The notes beneath the pieces are model-generated. The model saw nothing but the letters and a program-made list of their open reading frames with translations. It was not told where the DNA came from and ran no database searches. Positions 44,554 to 52,222 of a stretch of 64,000 nt of DNA are shown in pieces. Made by a program: the position numbers and the translations under genes. Every line of letters starts with the position of its first letter. Position 1 is the first letter of the stretch. Origin of the DNA: Stagnihabitans lacustris (GTDB lineage: Bacteria > Pseudomonadota > Alphaproteobacteria > Rhodobacterales > Rhodobacteraceae); contig NZ_JAPDGS010000006.1 in assembly GCF_025950525.1 (NCBI RefSeq), positions 1 through 64,000 of the forward strand. The letters run 5' to 3'.

Positions 44554-45399
44554 TCAATCGTGAAGGTCGATTTCCTCGTTGATCTCGTCGATGACCGCCA
44601 GCCTTTGCTGTGCCGCCTCGCCTGACTGGCCCAGATAGGCGATGGCCAGCATCCGCAGGACCGACAGCAGCGTCGTATGGCTGGGGATCGCGCCATAGCT
44701 GGCCACATGGCAACCGATGACCAGCCGCGAGAACCTTTGCGCCCTTGCATAGTATTGGTGGTCGGTCAGGGTGATCACGTTCATCCGCGTCGTGCGGGCA
44801 TAGGCCATCAGGCTTGGCAGCGTCTTGGGCCGCGGCTCCAGCGTCAGAAGGATCAGAACGTCGCGCGGGCCGGTCATCGCCAGATCTTCGGCCCAGGCGC
44901 CCTGATGGGTGCCCAAAAGCTGCACATCGGGGCGCAGGCGGGCAAAGGTCTGGCGGGCGTGGCGGGCCAGACCCTCTTCGGCGCCGAACCCCAGCACCCA
45001 GAGGCGGGGCGCGGCATGGATCAGCCGCGCCGCCTCGGTCAGGGTATCGGCGCGCATCTCCTCGAAGGTGCGGGTCAGGTTCAGAAGTTCCAGGTCCAAG
45101 TGGTTGCCGATGGATCGCCCCAGGGCCACCGGCTCGGGGGCCTGGGACCAGGCATAGGGCTGGGTGCGGTTGCGTTCCTCGCGGGCCTGGGTCTTGGCCT
45201 CGTCGAAATCGGCATAGCCCAGCGACTGGAAGAACCGCGCCGCCGTGGCCTTGGAGACACCCGCCAATCCCGCCATCTCGGTCGCGGAATGGGTTTCGAC
45301 AAGTGCATGATTCTCAAGCAACAGCGCCGCGATTTTTTGCTCGGCCTTGGTCAGGCGGGAAATCCTGTCCTGAATCCTTAGGGTTAGCCGAGTTGCCAT
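44554..45399 (-). CDS. MurR/RpiR-family regulator
   Basis: A 281-residue regulator with an N-terminal HTH_6 domain (about residues 1-75: LTKAEQKIAALLLENHALVE, then MAGLAGVSKATAARFFQSLG) and a C-terminal SIS sugar-phosphate binding domain (about 125-255, with VLGFGAEEGLARHARQT). It is divergent from the transporter operon, with TGAAAC/GTTTCA repeats between, and so probably controls that operon. In other Alphaproteobacteria an RpiR regulator governs inositol genes, but here a LacI regulator takes that place. Start 45399 directly precedes the HTH; an upstream in-frame ATG would include the operator. Confidence 0.85.
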   Translation of the reverse strand: MATRLTLRIQDRISRLTKAEQKIAALLLENHALVETHSATEMAGLAGVSKATAARFFQSLGYADFDEAKTQAREERNRTQPYAWSQAPEPVALGRSIGNHLDLELLNLTRTFEEMRADTLTEAARLIHAAPRLWVLGFGAEEGLARHARQTFARLRPDVQLLGTHQGAWAEDLAMTGPRDVLILLTLEPRPKTLPSLMAYARTTRMNVITLTDHQYYARAQRFSRLVIGCHVASYGAIPSHTTLLSVLRMLAIAYLGQSGEAAQQRLAVIDEINEEIDLHD

Positions 45400-45424
45400 T
45401 TTCCGCCCGTCACGCTTGCATTTG

Positions 45425-45466
45425 TGAAACCGTTGTTTCAGCATTGTGAAACACCGAAACGGTTCA
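45425..45466. promoter_or_regulatory. TGAAAC/GTTTCA repeats between rpiR and the transporter operon
   Basis: A perfect palindrome TGAAACCGTTGTTTCA occupies 45425-45440. A second array, TGAAACACCGAAACGGTTCA at 45447-45466, repeats the half-site. Together they fill the 75-base divergent gap and are the likely RpiR binding region. Confidence 0.65.
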
Positions 45467-45474
45467 GGTCGATC

Positions 45475-46212
45475 ATGTCCAAATCCAAGATCATACGCCA
45501 GCAAATTTGGTCCCGGCTGCGGGACGTGGCCAAGCCCGACACCCGCTTTCACCTGAACTTTGCCGAGGTCATCCCGGACTTTCAGGGCTCGGAGGCCGCC
45601 ACCGATTTCGTGGCCTCGATGCCCGCCTATCAGGCGACCCGTTTCGCCTTCATCACGCCGGACAACTGCCTGGTGGACCTGCGCCGCCGGATGATCGCGG
45701 AGGGAAAGCCCTTCGTCATGTCGACCTATGGCATCTATCGCGGCTTTCTGTTGATCGAGCCCGGCATGGTCCCGCCCGGCGCCGAGCTTTACGCCGCCTG
45801 GCTGGACGGGATGGAGCATTTCGGCCGCCCGATCACGCTGGCAGAGATCGCCAGGCGCGGCAGGTTCGACTTCATGGTCACAGGGGCCTCGGCGGTTTCG
45901 GTCGATGGGGTGCGCTTTGGCAAGGGGCATGGGTTCTTTGACCTGGAATGGGGCATGTTCACCGATCTTGGGCTGGTGGATGAAACCACCCCGGTCGTCG
46001 CCGTGGTCCATGATTGCCAAGTCGTCCAGGAAAAGCTGACGCCCTCGGAAACCGACATCCTGGTCGACCATATCGCCACGCCCAGCCAGCTTTACACCGT
46101 GGGCCGCCGCGCCAAGCGCCCGCATGGGGTGAAGTGGCCGCTGTTGGACCCCGCCCAGATCGACGCCACCCCGCCCTTGCAAGAACTGCAACGCATCCAA
46201 GGCCTGACATAG
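45475..46212 (+). CDS. 5-formyltetrahydrofolate cyclo-ligase paralog (COG0212-like)
   Basis: A 245-residue protein of the 5-FCL/MTHFS-like superfamily, longer than true 5-FCL. It opens KSKIIRQQIWSRLRDV as the family does, has an FITPDNCLVDLRRRMIAEGK segment, and ends with a MTHFS-type stretch (RFGKGHGFFDLEWGM, where GKGxGxxD is the phosphate/nucleotide loop). Comparative genomics has linked a 5-FCL paralog (COG0212) with thiamin genes. Here it leads an operon with an NMT1/THI5-type ABC transporter, 27 bases ahead, which supports that link. The exact reaction is unknown. Confidence 0.75.
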   Translation: MSKSKIIRQQIWSRLRDVAKPDTRFHLNFAEVIPDFQGSEAATDFVASMPAYQATRFAFITPDNCLVDLRRRMIAEGKPFVMSTYGIYRGFLLIEPGMVPPGAELYAAWLDGMEHFGRPITLAEIARRGRFDFMVTGASAVSVDGVRFGKGHGFFDLEWGMFTDLGLVDETTPVVAVVHDCQVVQEKLTPSETDILVDHIATPSQLYTVGRRAKRPHGVKWPLLDPAQIDATPPLQELQRIQGLT

Positions 46213-46239
46213 GCCAAGGTCTTTCACAGGAGAGCCGCC

Positions 46240-47202
46240 ATGAAACTGACGCTGAACCGCCGTTCCTTTCTGAGTGCCGCTGCCGCCCTGCCGCTGATGC
46301 CGCGCATGGCCCGGGCGGGCACGCCCTTTGCCTTCCAGGCCTCCTGGATCAACGATGCCGAATTCGCGGGCTATTTCACCGCGATGGACCAGGGCTATTA
46401 CACCGCCGAGGGGCTGGACCTGACCTATCTGTCGGGCGGCCCCGATGTGATCCCGGAAACCGCCGTCATCGCGGGCAAGGCGGACCTGACCCTGACCACG
46501 CCGGACACGACGATCCTGGCGATCAGCACCCAGGGCGCCAAGCTGAAGATCATCGGCACGCAGTATCAGAAGAACCCGGTGGGCATCGTGTCCCTGGCCA
46601 AGAACCCGATCAAGACCCCGGCGGATATGGTGGGCAAGACCATCGCCGTGCCGCCGGTCAACACCATCAGCGTCGAGGCGATGTTGGCGATGAATGGTAT
46701 CGACAAGGCCCAGGTCAACATCGTGCCCTATGAATACGACCCGACCCCGCTGATCAAAGGCGAGATCGACGGCTCGCTCGATTTCACCACCAACGTGCCC
46801 TACACGATCAAGCTGGCCGGAGAGGATGCGACCTCGTTCCTGCTGTATGACTTCGGTTATACGCTGTTCAACGACACGGTCGTCGTGACCGAAGAGACGC
46901 TTGCCGCCAAGCGCAAGGACATCGTCGCCTGGCTGCGGGCCTCACGCAGGGGCTGGGTCGATGCGCTGGCCGATCCTGCCGTCTGGCCGCCCAAGTTCAA
47001 GGACACCCATTTCGCAGGCACCGGGCGCGAGATCGACAACGAGGTCTTTTTCAACACCGCGCAAAAGCCGCTGATCGAGGCCGAGGCCGGGATTTTCTCG
47101 ATGTCCGAAGAGGCGATTGCCGCGAATATCGAGGCGCTGTCCAAGGTCGGCATCAAGGGCAGCCGCGACATGTTCGACACCACCTTGCTTGAGGAAATCT
47201 GA
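46240..47202 (+). CDS. NMT1/THI5-type ABC substrate-binding protein
   Basis: A 320-residue periplasmic binding protein with a Tat-type leader (NRRSFLSAAAALPLMPRMARA, cut after the ARA). The mature part opens FQASWINDAEFAGYFTAMDQ, the signature of ThiY/RibY-like proteins, which bind pyrimidine precursors of thiamin or riboflavin. An AGGAGAG ribosome-binding site is present. The ATPase start overlaps its stop by one base (TGATG), so it is coupled to the ATPase and permease downstream. The ligand cannot be fixed from sequence: the thiamin-type precursor is preferred because of the 5-FCL paralog next to it. Confidence 0.85.
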   Translation: MKLTLNRRSFLSAAAALPLMPRMARAGTPFAFQASWINDAEFAGYFTAMDQGYYTAEGLDLTYLSGGPDVIPETAVIAGKADLTLTTPDTTILAISTQGAKLKIIGTQYQKNPVGIVSLAKNPIKTPADMVGKTIAVPPVNTISVEAMLAMNGIDKAQVNIVPYEYDPTPLIKGEIDGSLDFTTNVPYTIKLAGEDATSFLLYDFGYTLFNDTVVVTEETLAAKRKDIVAWLRASRRGWVDALADPAVWPPKFKDTHFAGTGREIDNEVFFNTAQKPLIEAEAGIFSMSEEAIAANIEALSKVGIKGSRDMFDTTLLEEI

Positions 47203-47972
47203 TGACGGCGCCCGCAGGGATCGCATTGACCGGCCTGGCCAAGACCTATCAGGGTCGCGGTCAGGTGGTCGAGGCCCTGCGGGATGTCACCCTGACCTGC
47301 GCGCCCGGCAGCTTTACCGCGCTGATCGGGCCGTCGGGCTGCGGGAAATCCACCGTCCTGCGCGTGGCCCTGGGGCTGGAGCCGCTGAACGCGGGCCGGG
47401 TCCTGATCGGCGGTCAGCCGCCGGAACAGGCCCGGGCGGTGGGCGTCACCGGCGTGGCCTTTCAGGACGCGGCGCTTTTGCCCTGGCGGACGGTCGAGCG
47501 CAACATCGCCCTGCCGCTGGAGGCTTTGGGCCGCGATGTCTCTCCGCACCGCGCCCGCATCCGCGAGTTGATCGCCCTGGTGGGGCTGAAGGGCTATGAG
47601 ACCGCCTTGCCCGGGGAATTGTCTGGCGGCATGCGCCAGCGCGTCGCCATCGCCCGCGCCCTCGTGACCGAACCGCAGGTCCTGTTCCTGGACGAACCCT
47701 TCGGCGCGCTGGATCAGATCCTGCGCCGCCAGATGAACATCGAACTGCAGCGCATCTGGGCCGAGACCGGGGCCACCGCGCTTCTGGTCACGCATGGCAT
47801 CGACGAGGCGGTCTTCCTTGCGGACCGCGTCGTGGTCATGCAGGCCCGCCCCGGACGCATCACGGCCGAGATCGCCATTCCCTTCCCCCGGCCCCGTGCG
47901 CCCGCGCTGTTCACCGACCCAGCGTTCCACCAGATGGAAGACCGCATCGCCGAGGCCCTGCATGGGGCGTAA
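47202..47972 (+). CDS. ABC transporter ATP-binding protein, NMT1/nitrate-taurine type
   Basis: A 256-residue ATPase with Walker A GPSGCGKST (residues 43-51), signature LSGGMRQR (140-147), Walker B LFLDEP (161-166) and H-loop THGIDEAV. It belongs to the TauB/SsuB/ThiZ type that energises NMT1-like importers. It starts on the last base of the binding-protein stop (TGATG) and overlaps the permease gene by 11 bases, a tight transport operon. Confidence 0.9.
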   Translation: MTAPAGIALTGLAKTYQGRGQVVEALRDVTLTCAPGSFTALIGPSGCGKSTVLRVALGLEPLNAGRVLIGGQPPEQARAVGVTGVAFQDAALLPWRTVERNIALPLEALGRDVSPHRARIRELIALVGLKGYETALPGELSGGMRQRVAIARALVTEPQVLFLDEPFGALDQILRRQMNIELQRIWAETGATALLVTHGIDEAVFLADRVVVMQARPGRITAEIAIPFPRPRAPALFTDPAFHQMEDRIAEALHGA

Positions 47973-49497
47973 CGGCCTTCTGGCGCTGCTGGTGTGGGAG
48001 GTCATCGGGCGGCTTGGCCTGATCCATGGCGCGCTTCCGGCGCCCTCGGCCATCGCCATCAAGGTCTGGGCCGACCGCGCCGATTATCCGCCTCATGTCT
48101 GGGCGACGCTGCAAGCCTCGGGCGCGGGGTTTGCCATCGGCAACCTGGTGGCCATCTTGGCCGGGATGGCCTTTGTCCTGTTCCCCCGCTTGATGCAACT
48201 GGCGCGCGGGGTGAATATCGCGCTTTTCGCCCTGCCGCCGCTGGTCGTGGCCCCGATCCTGTCCCTGGTGCTGGAGGGCATGGCGCCGCGCATCACCCTT
48301 GCGGCACTTGGGGTCTATTTCGTCACCATGTCGGCCACCGTCGCCGGCCTGATGCACTACGACCGCCGCGCCGCTGATCTGGTCGCGGCCTATGGCGGTG
48401 GCCGCCTGGCCGTCCTGCGCCTGGTGCAACTGCGCGGCGCGGTTCCGGCGATCCTGTCCGGGTTTCGCGTGGCCGCCCCCAATGCCGTCCTGGGCGCCAT
48501 CCTGGCCGAGTTCGGCGGCGGAGGCCGCTGGGGCCTTGGCGCCTATCTCCTGGGCTCCCTCGGGCGCGCCGATCCGGCCCGGCTTTGGGGCATCGGGCTT
48601 TGTGCCACGGCCATCGCCGGGGCCAGCTATGCCGTCTTTGCCCTGATCTCTGCCCGGCTTCTCGGCTCCAGTCGGGCGATTTCGCTGAACCCGACGCTGC
48701 CACCGGTCGCCACACAGGACCCGGCCTGGCTGCGCCTGACGCTTGGCCTTGGGTCGGCGCTGTTGCCCTTTGCCCTGTGGTGGGGCGTGCTGGCGATCCT
48801 CGCCGCCCCCGAGATGATCGCCAAGACGCCCCTGGCCGTGGCGACCTACCTGACCTCGCCCGATACCGCCCCGCAGGCCTGGGCGCGGCTCTCCGAGGCC
48901 CTGGCCGAGACCCTGCCCATCGCGGGCCTGGGCCTGATCCTTGGGCTGGGCCTGGCCTTTGCGCTGGCGGTCAGTGGGCGGCTGATGCCCGGCTTTACCC
49001 GCGCCTTCCTGCCCGTGGCCCTGGTGACGCAGACCATGCCGCTGGTCGCCCTGACGCCCCTGCTGGTGCTGATGCTGGGACGGGGTCCGGCGCTGACGCT
49101 TTGGGTCACGATCTCTGTCACCTTCTTTCCGGCCTATGTGCTGATGGCGCAGGGCCTGGCGCAGGTGCCGCAGGGCGCGATGTATGTGGCCCATGCCTAT
49201 GGCGCCAGAGGCTGGCGCGAGATGCGGTTGATCTCGATCCCGGCCAGCCTGCCCTGGGCCTTTGCCGCCGCGCGCCTGACCGTGCCGCGCGCTTTGCTGG
49301 GGGTGATGATCGCGGAATGGCTGGCCACCGGGCAGGGGCTTGGCGCGTTGTTGAACCAGTCGCGCGGCTATCTGGATTTCGGCATGATCTGGAGCATTGC
49401 CACCCTGACCGTGCTTTTGTCCGTCGCGCTTTATCACGCCGTCCTGATGGTCGAGCGCCGCGTTCTGCGCCGGTTGGGGATGGCTGCGGCGGAATAG
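47962..49497 (+). CDS. ABC permease, two permease domains in one chain
   Basis: A 511-residue protein, twice the usual length of ThiX/SsuC-type permeases. It holds two consecutive BPD_transp_1 domains. Each has about six hydrophobic helices and an EAA-type loop: AAYGGGRLAVLRLVQLRGAV in the first half (near residue 150) and AHAYGARGWREMRLISIPAS in the second (near 420). The ATG at 47962 overlaps the ATPase gene by 11 bases, which fits the usual operon coupling. A fused pair of permease domains means the transporter needs only one copy rather than a homodimer. Confidence 0.85.
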   Translation: MGRNGLLALLVWEVIGRLGLIHGALPAPSAIAIKVWADRADYPPHVWATLQASGAGFAIGNLVAILAGMAFVLFPRLMQLARGVNIALFALPPLVVAPILSLVLEGMAPRITLAALGVYFVTMSATVAGLMHYDRRAADLVAAYGGGRLAVLRLVQLRGAVPAILSGFRVAAPNAVLGAILAEFGGGGRWGLGAYLLGSLGRADPARLWGIGLCATAIAGASYAVFALISARLLGSSRAISLNPTLPPVATQDPAWLRLTLGLGSALLPFALWWGVLAILAAPEMIAKTPLAVATYLTSPDTAPQAWARLSEALAETLPIAGLGLILGLGLAFALAVSGRLMPGFTRAFLPVALVTQTMPLVALTPLLVLMLGRGPALTLWVTISVTFFPAYVLMAQGLAQVPQGAMYVAHAYGARGWREMRLISIPASLPWAFAAARLTVPRALLGVMIAEWLATGQGLGALLNQSRGYLDFGMIWSIATLTVLLSVALYHAVLMVERRVLRRLGMAAAE

Positions 49498-49533
49498 GGC
49501 CGGGCGCGTCGCGCCAGCCTTCATCCCCGCACC

Positions 49534-50373
49534 TCAGGCGCGGCCAGAGGCCCCAAGACTGCGGATCACGGCCCTTGTGGCCATGGTCAGCGGGCCTTCG
49601 GTCGCTTTCAGGATCGCGATGCGGTCGAATTGGTCCGGGTCGCGCGCCAGGCTGTCGCGCAGGGCCTGACCAAAGGCCATGCGCAATTCGGTGCCGATGT
49701 TGAACTTGGCAACCCGGCTTGTGGCGGCCAACGCGCTGCGGTCCAGGGTCCCGATGCCCGACCCGCCATGCAGCACCAGAGGCACGGTCGTCCCGCTTTC
49801 GATCGCGCGCAGCCGGGCCAGGTCCAGACCGCCGCCCGGGCTGGTCTGCAGATGCACATTGCCAACCGAGATCGCCATGGCGTCGATCCCGGTCTCTTGG
49901 GCAAATCGGGCGGCCTCTGCCGGATCGGTCCCCGCCGAGGCCGCGCCCCCGGCATAGCCGACAAAGCCGATCTCTCCTTCGCAAGAGGCCCCGGCGGCAT
50001 GGGCCAATTCGGCCACCGAGGCCGTCAGGTCGATGTTCTGCGCCAGGGGCAGGCTTGACCCATCGACCATGACCGAGGTGAAGCCCGCCTGCAAAGCCGC
50101 CCGGCAGTCCTCCAGCGTATAGCCGTGGTCCAGATGCGCCACGACCGGAACCGAGGCGGCCTGAGCCAGGTGGCGGAACATGGCGCCCAGGACGGGCAGG
50201 GGGGTATGGGCGCGCGCCCCCGGCCCGGCCTGCAAGATCACCGGCGCGCGCTCGGCCTCGGCTGCGGCGACATAGGCGCGCATGTCCTCCCACCCCAGGC
50301 ACACAAGGCCCGGGACGGCATAGCCCTGCGCCAGCGCCGGTTGCAGGACCTGGGACAGCGTCACAAGGGTCAT
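49534..50373 (-). CDS. iolJ: Class II aldolase, IolJ-like
   Basis: A 279-residue class II (zinc) aldolase of the FbaA/KbaY/IolJ type. Metal and substrate residues are visible in HLDHG (about 80-84), DGSSLP, CEGEIG, HGGSGI and KFNIGTELR. In the inositol pathway IolJ splits 6-phospho-5-dehydro-2-deoxygluconate into malonic semialdehyde and dihydroxyacetone phosphate. The iolB, iolC and iolD genes precede it on the same strand with ATGA overlap to iolB, so this role is preferred over the glycolytic aldolase. Confidence 0.82.
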   Translation of the reverse strand: MTLVTLSQVLQPALAQGYAVPGLVCLGWEDMRAYVAAAEAERAPVILQAGPGARAHTPLPVLGAMFRHLAQAASVPVVAHLDHGYTLEDCRAALQAGFTSVMVDGSSLPLAQNIDLTASVAELAHAAGASCEGEIGFVGYAGGAASAGTDPAEAARFAQETGIDAMAISVGNVHLQTSPGGGLDLARLRAIESGTTVPLVLHGGSGIGTLDRSALAATSRVAKFNIGTELRMAFGQALRDSLARDPDQFDRIAILKATEGPLTMATRAVIRSLGASGRA

Positions 50374-51209
50374 TTGAACTTGGCCACCATATCCATGATC
50401 CCCGGGATCGTGTGCAGTTGCGCGGCATGGGTCGGCTGGAAATGCTGCTTCAGGCTGCGCTGGCTTTGGCCGCCCAGGATGGTGAAGTAATACATCTCAT
50501 AGCCCGGCAGGACGCAGCAGGGGTGATAGCCCTTGTCGATCAGCACGGTGGACCGGTTCATGATGTGATAGGCCTCGCCGGGTTCGTTATCGACGCGTTG
50601 CAGCATCTGCAGGCCGGACCCGTAATCCGGGCGAAAGCGGAAGTTGTAACATTCGTCGTGGCGGGTTTCCTCTGGAAGCCGGTCGGTGTCGTGCTTGTGG
50701 CTGGGAAAGCCCGACCAACCGCCCGCGCCTACGGTGAACAGCTCTGACACCAGAAGCCGCCCCACCCGGTCATGATAGGCGGCGCCCAGGATGTGCTTGA
50801 TCTTGCGGTGAGTTTTCGTGTCATCGGAGCCATATTGCACGCGGTCGATTTGGGCCGCGCGCACGGCAAAGGGGCGCAGCGTCTCGGCGTAGTGCGCGCC
50901 TGCGACGAAGACTTCGGTATCGGTTCGGGCGGTGATCCGGGCGGCGGTGCCGGAGGGCACATAGACGCCCTCGGGCTCGCCGTCCCAGACATCGACGCCG
51001 CGGTGGCCGATGTCGGCAAAGGTCTGGCCCAGGGTTTCGACCGTCACCGTGCCGGTGGCGGGCACGATGCAGGTCTCGTAGCCCGGGGTGCGGTAGTCGA
51101 AGTGCTGGCCAACCGTCAGGCGCAGGATGTTGAAATAGACCAAGGGCACCAGGGGGTTGTCCATATCGACGATGGGGCGGTTCTGGTTGTCATGGGGGGC
51201 GATGTGCAT
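50370..51209 (-). CDS. iolB: 5-deoxy-glucuronate isomerase IolB
   Basis: A 279-residue cupin-fold isomerase of the KduI/IolB family. Key stretches are GGWSGFPSHKHD and RHDECYNFRFRPDYG, with metal-binding His and Glu, and HPCCVLPGYEMYYFTILGG. It converts 5-deoxyglucuronate to 5-dehydro-2-deoxygluconate. An AGGAGA ribosome-binding site precedes ATG 51209; an open extension upstream has no coding character. It overlaps iolJ by four bases. Confidence 0.88.
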   Translation of the reverse strand: MHIAPHDNQNRPIVDMDNPLVPLVYFNILRLTVGQHFDYRTPGYETCIVPATGTVTVETLGQTFADIGHRGVDVWDGEPEGVYVPSGTAARITARTDTEVFVAGAHYAETLRPFAVRAAQIDRVQYGSDDTKTHRKIKHILGAAYHDRVGRLLVSELFTVGAGGWSGFPSHKHDTDRLPEETRHDECYNFRFRPDYGSGLQMLQRVDNEPGEAYHIMNRSTVLIDKGYHPCCVLPGYEMYYFTILGGQSQRSLKQHFQPTHAAQLHTIPGIMDMVAKFK

Positions 51210-51220
51210 GGGGTCTCCTG

Positions 51221-52222
51221 TCAGCCTTCGGTGGGGCCGCTGTGAAAGGTGATGAAGCGGTCCAACTCTGGCGTCGTGGGCATGGCGGGGGCGCATCCGA
51301 CGCGCGCGACGACGATGGCGGCGGCGGCCGATCCGCGCAGGACGGCTTCGGTCAGGTCTGTGCCTTGCGCCAGGCTGGCGACCAGGTTGCCCAGGAAGGC
51401 ATCCCCGGCGCCGGTGGGTTTCAGCGTCGCGGTCTGGAAGATGCCGGTCCGCGTTTCGCGCCCGAAGGCCAGGGTGATCGCGCCCTTTTCGCCCCTCTTG
51501 TAGATGACGATCTGCGCGCCAAGGCTGCCGGTAACAGGGTTGCGGGCCACAAGGCTGCGGGCCTTTTCCAGCCCCGCGCCCGGCGCCCCGGCCATGAAGT
51601 CGAATTCGACATCATTGCCGATGATCACATCGCAGACCTCTGCGGCGCGGGAATAGACCCGTGAGGCCTCGTCTGCCGAGGCCCAGGAATAGGGCCGATA
51701 GTCCACGTCAAAGATCAAGGGCAGGCCCGCCGCCCGGGCAAGGTCAAAGGCGCGGAAGGTGGCGCTGCGCGAGGGGTCACGCGCCAGCACCGTCCCCGTG
51801 GTGATCAACCCGCCAAAGCGGGTGTAATCGACCGCCTCCACATCGGCCAGCGTCATGTCGAAATCGGCGGCGCCGTTGCGATAGATGACCGACTGGCAGT
51901 TCTGGTTCCTTGTTTCCACCACGGCGAGCGAATTGCGCGCCTCGCCCCCTGTCGCGCGCACATGGGTCCGGTCCACGCCATAGGCCTCCAGTTGCGCCAG
52001 GCAGAACCGCCCCACCGCATCATCCGACACCGAGGTCAAAAGCGCAGCCCCCGCCCCCGCCCGCGTCAAAGCCACCGCGATATTGGCCGAGGACCCGCCG
52101 AGGGCCGAAGTGAACCGCGTCGCCGTCTCGATCGGCGTGCCGGGCGGATCGGCGTAAAGGTCCATGCCCGCGCGCCCGATCACCAGGCATGGCTTGGTCT
52201 GAAGGCGTGACAGGTCGGCCAT
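51221..52222 (-). CDS. iolC: 5-dehydro-2-deoxygluconokinase IolC (PfkB family)
   Basis: A 333-residue PfkB-type sugar kinase. The first signature, GGSSANIAVALTRAG, is near residue 40-55, and the second, KPTGAGDAFLGN (about 283-294), carries the catalytic Asp. The pathway step phosphorylates 5-dehydro-2-deoxygluconate. It overlaps iolD by three to four bases, and iolB begins 11 bases after it. Confidence 0.88.
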   Translation of the reverse strand: MADLSRLQTKPCLVIGRAGMDLYADPPGTPIETATRFTSALGGSSANIAVALTRAGAGAALLTSVSDDAVGRFCLAQLEAYGVDRTHVRATGGEARNSLAVVETRNQNCQSVIYRNGAADFDMTLADVEAVDYTRFGGLITTGTVLARDPSRSATFRAFDLARAAGLPLIFDVDYRPYSWASADEASRVYSRAAEVCDVIIGNDVEFDFMAGAPGAGLEKARSLVARNPVTGSLGAQIVIYKRGEKGAITLAFGRETRTGIFQTATLKPTGAGDAFLGNLVASLAQGTDLTEAVLRGSAAAAIVVARVGCAPAMPTTPELDRFITFHSGPTEG

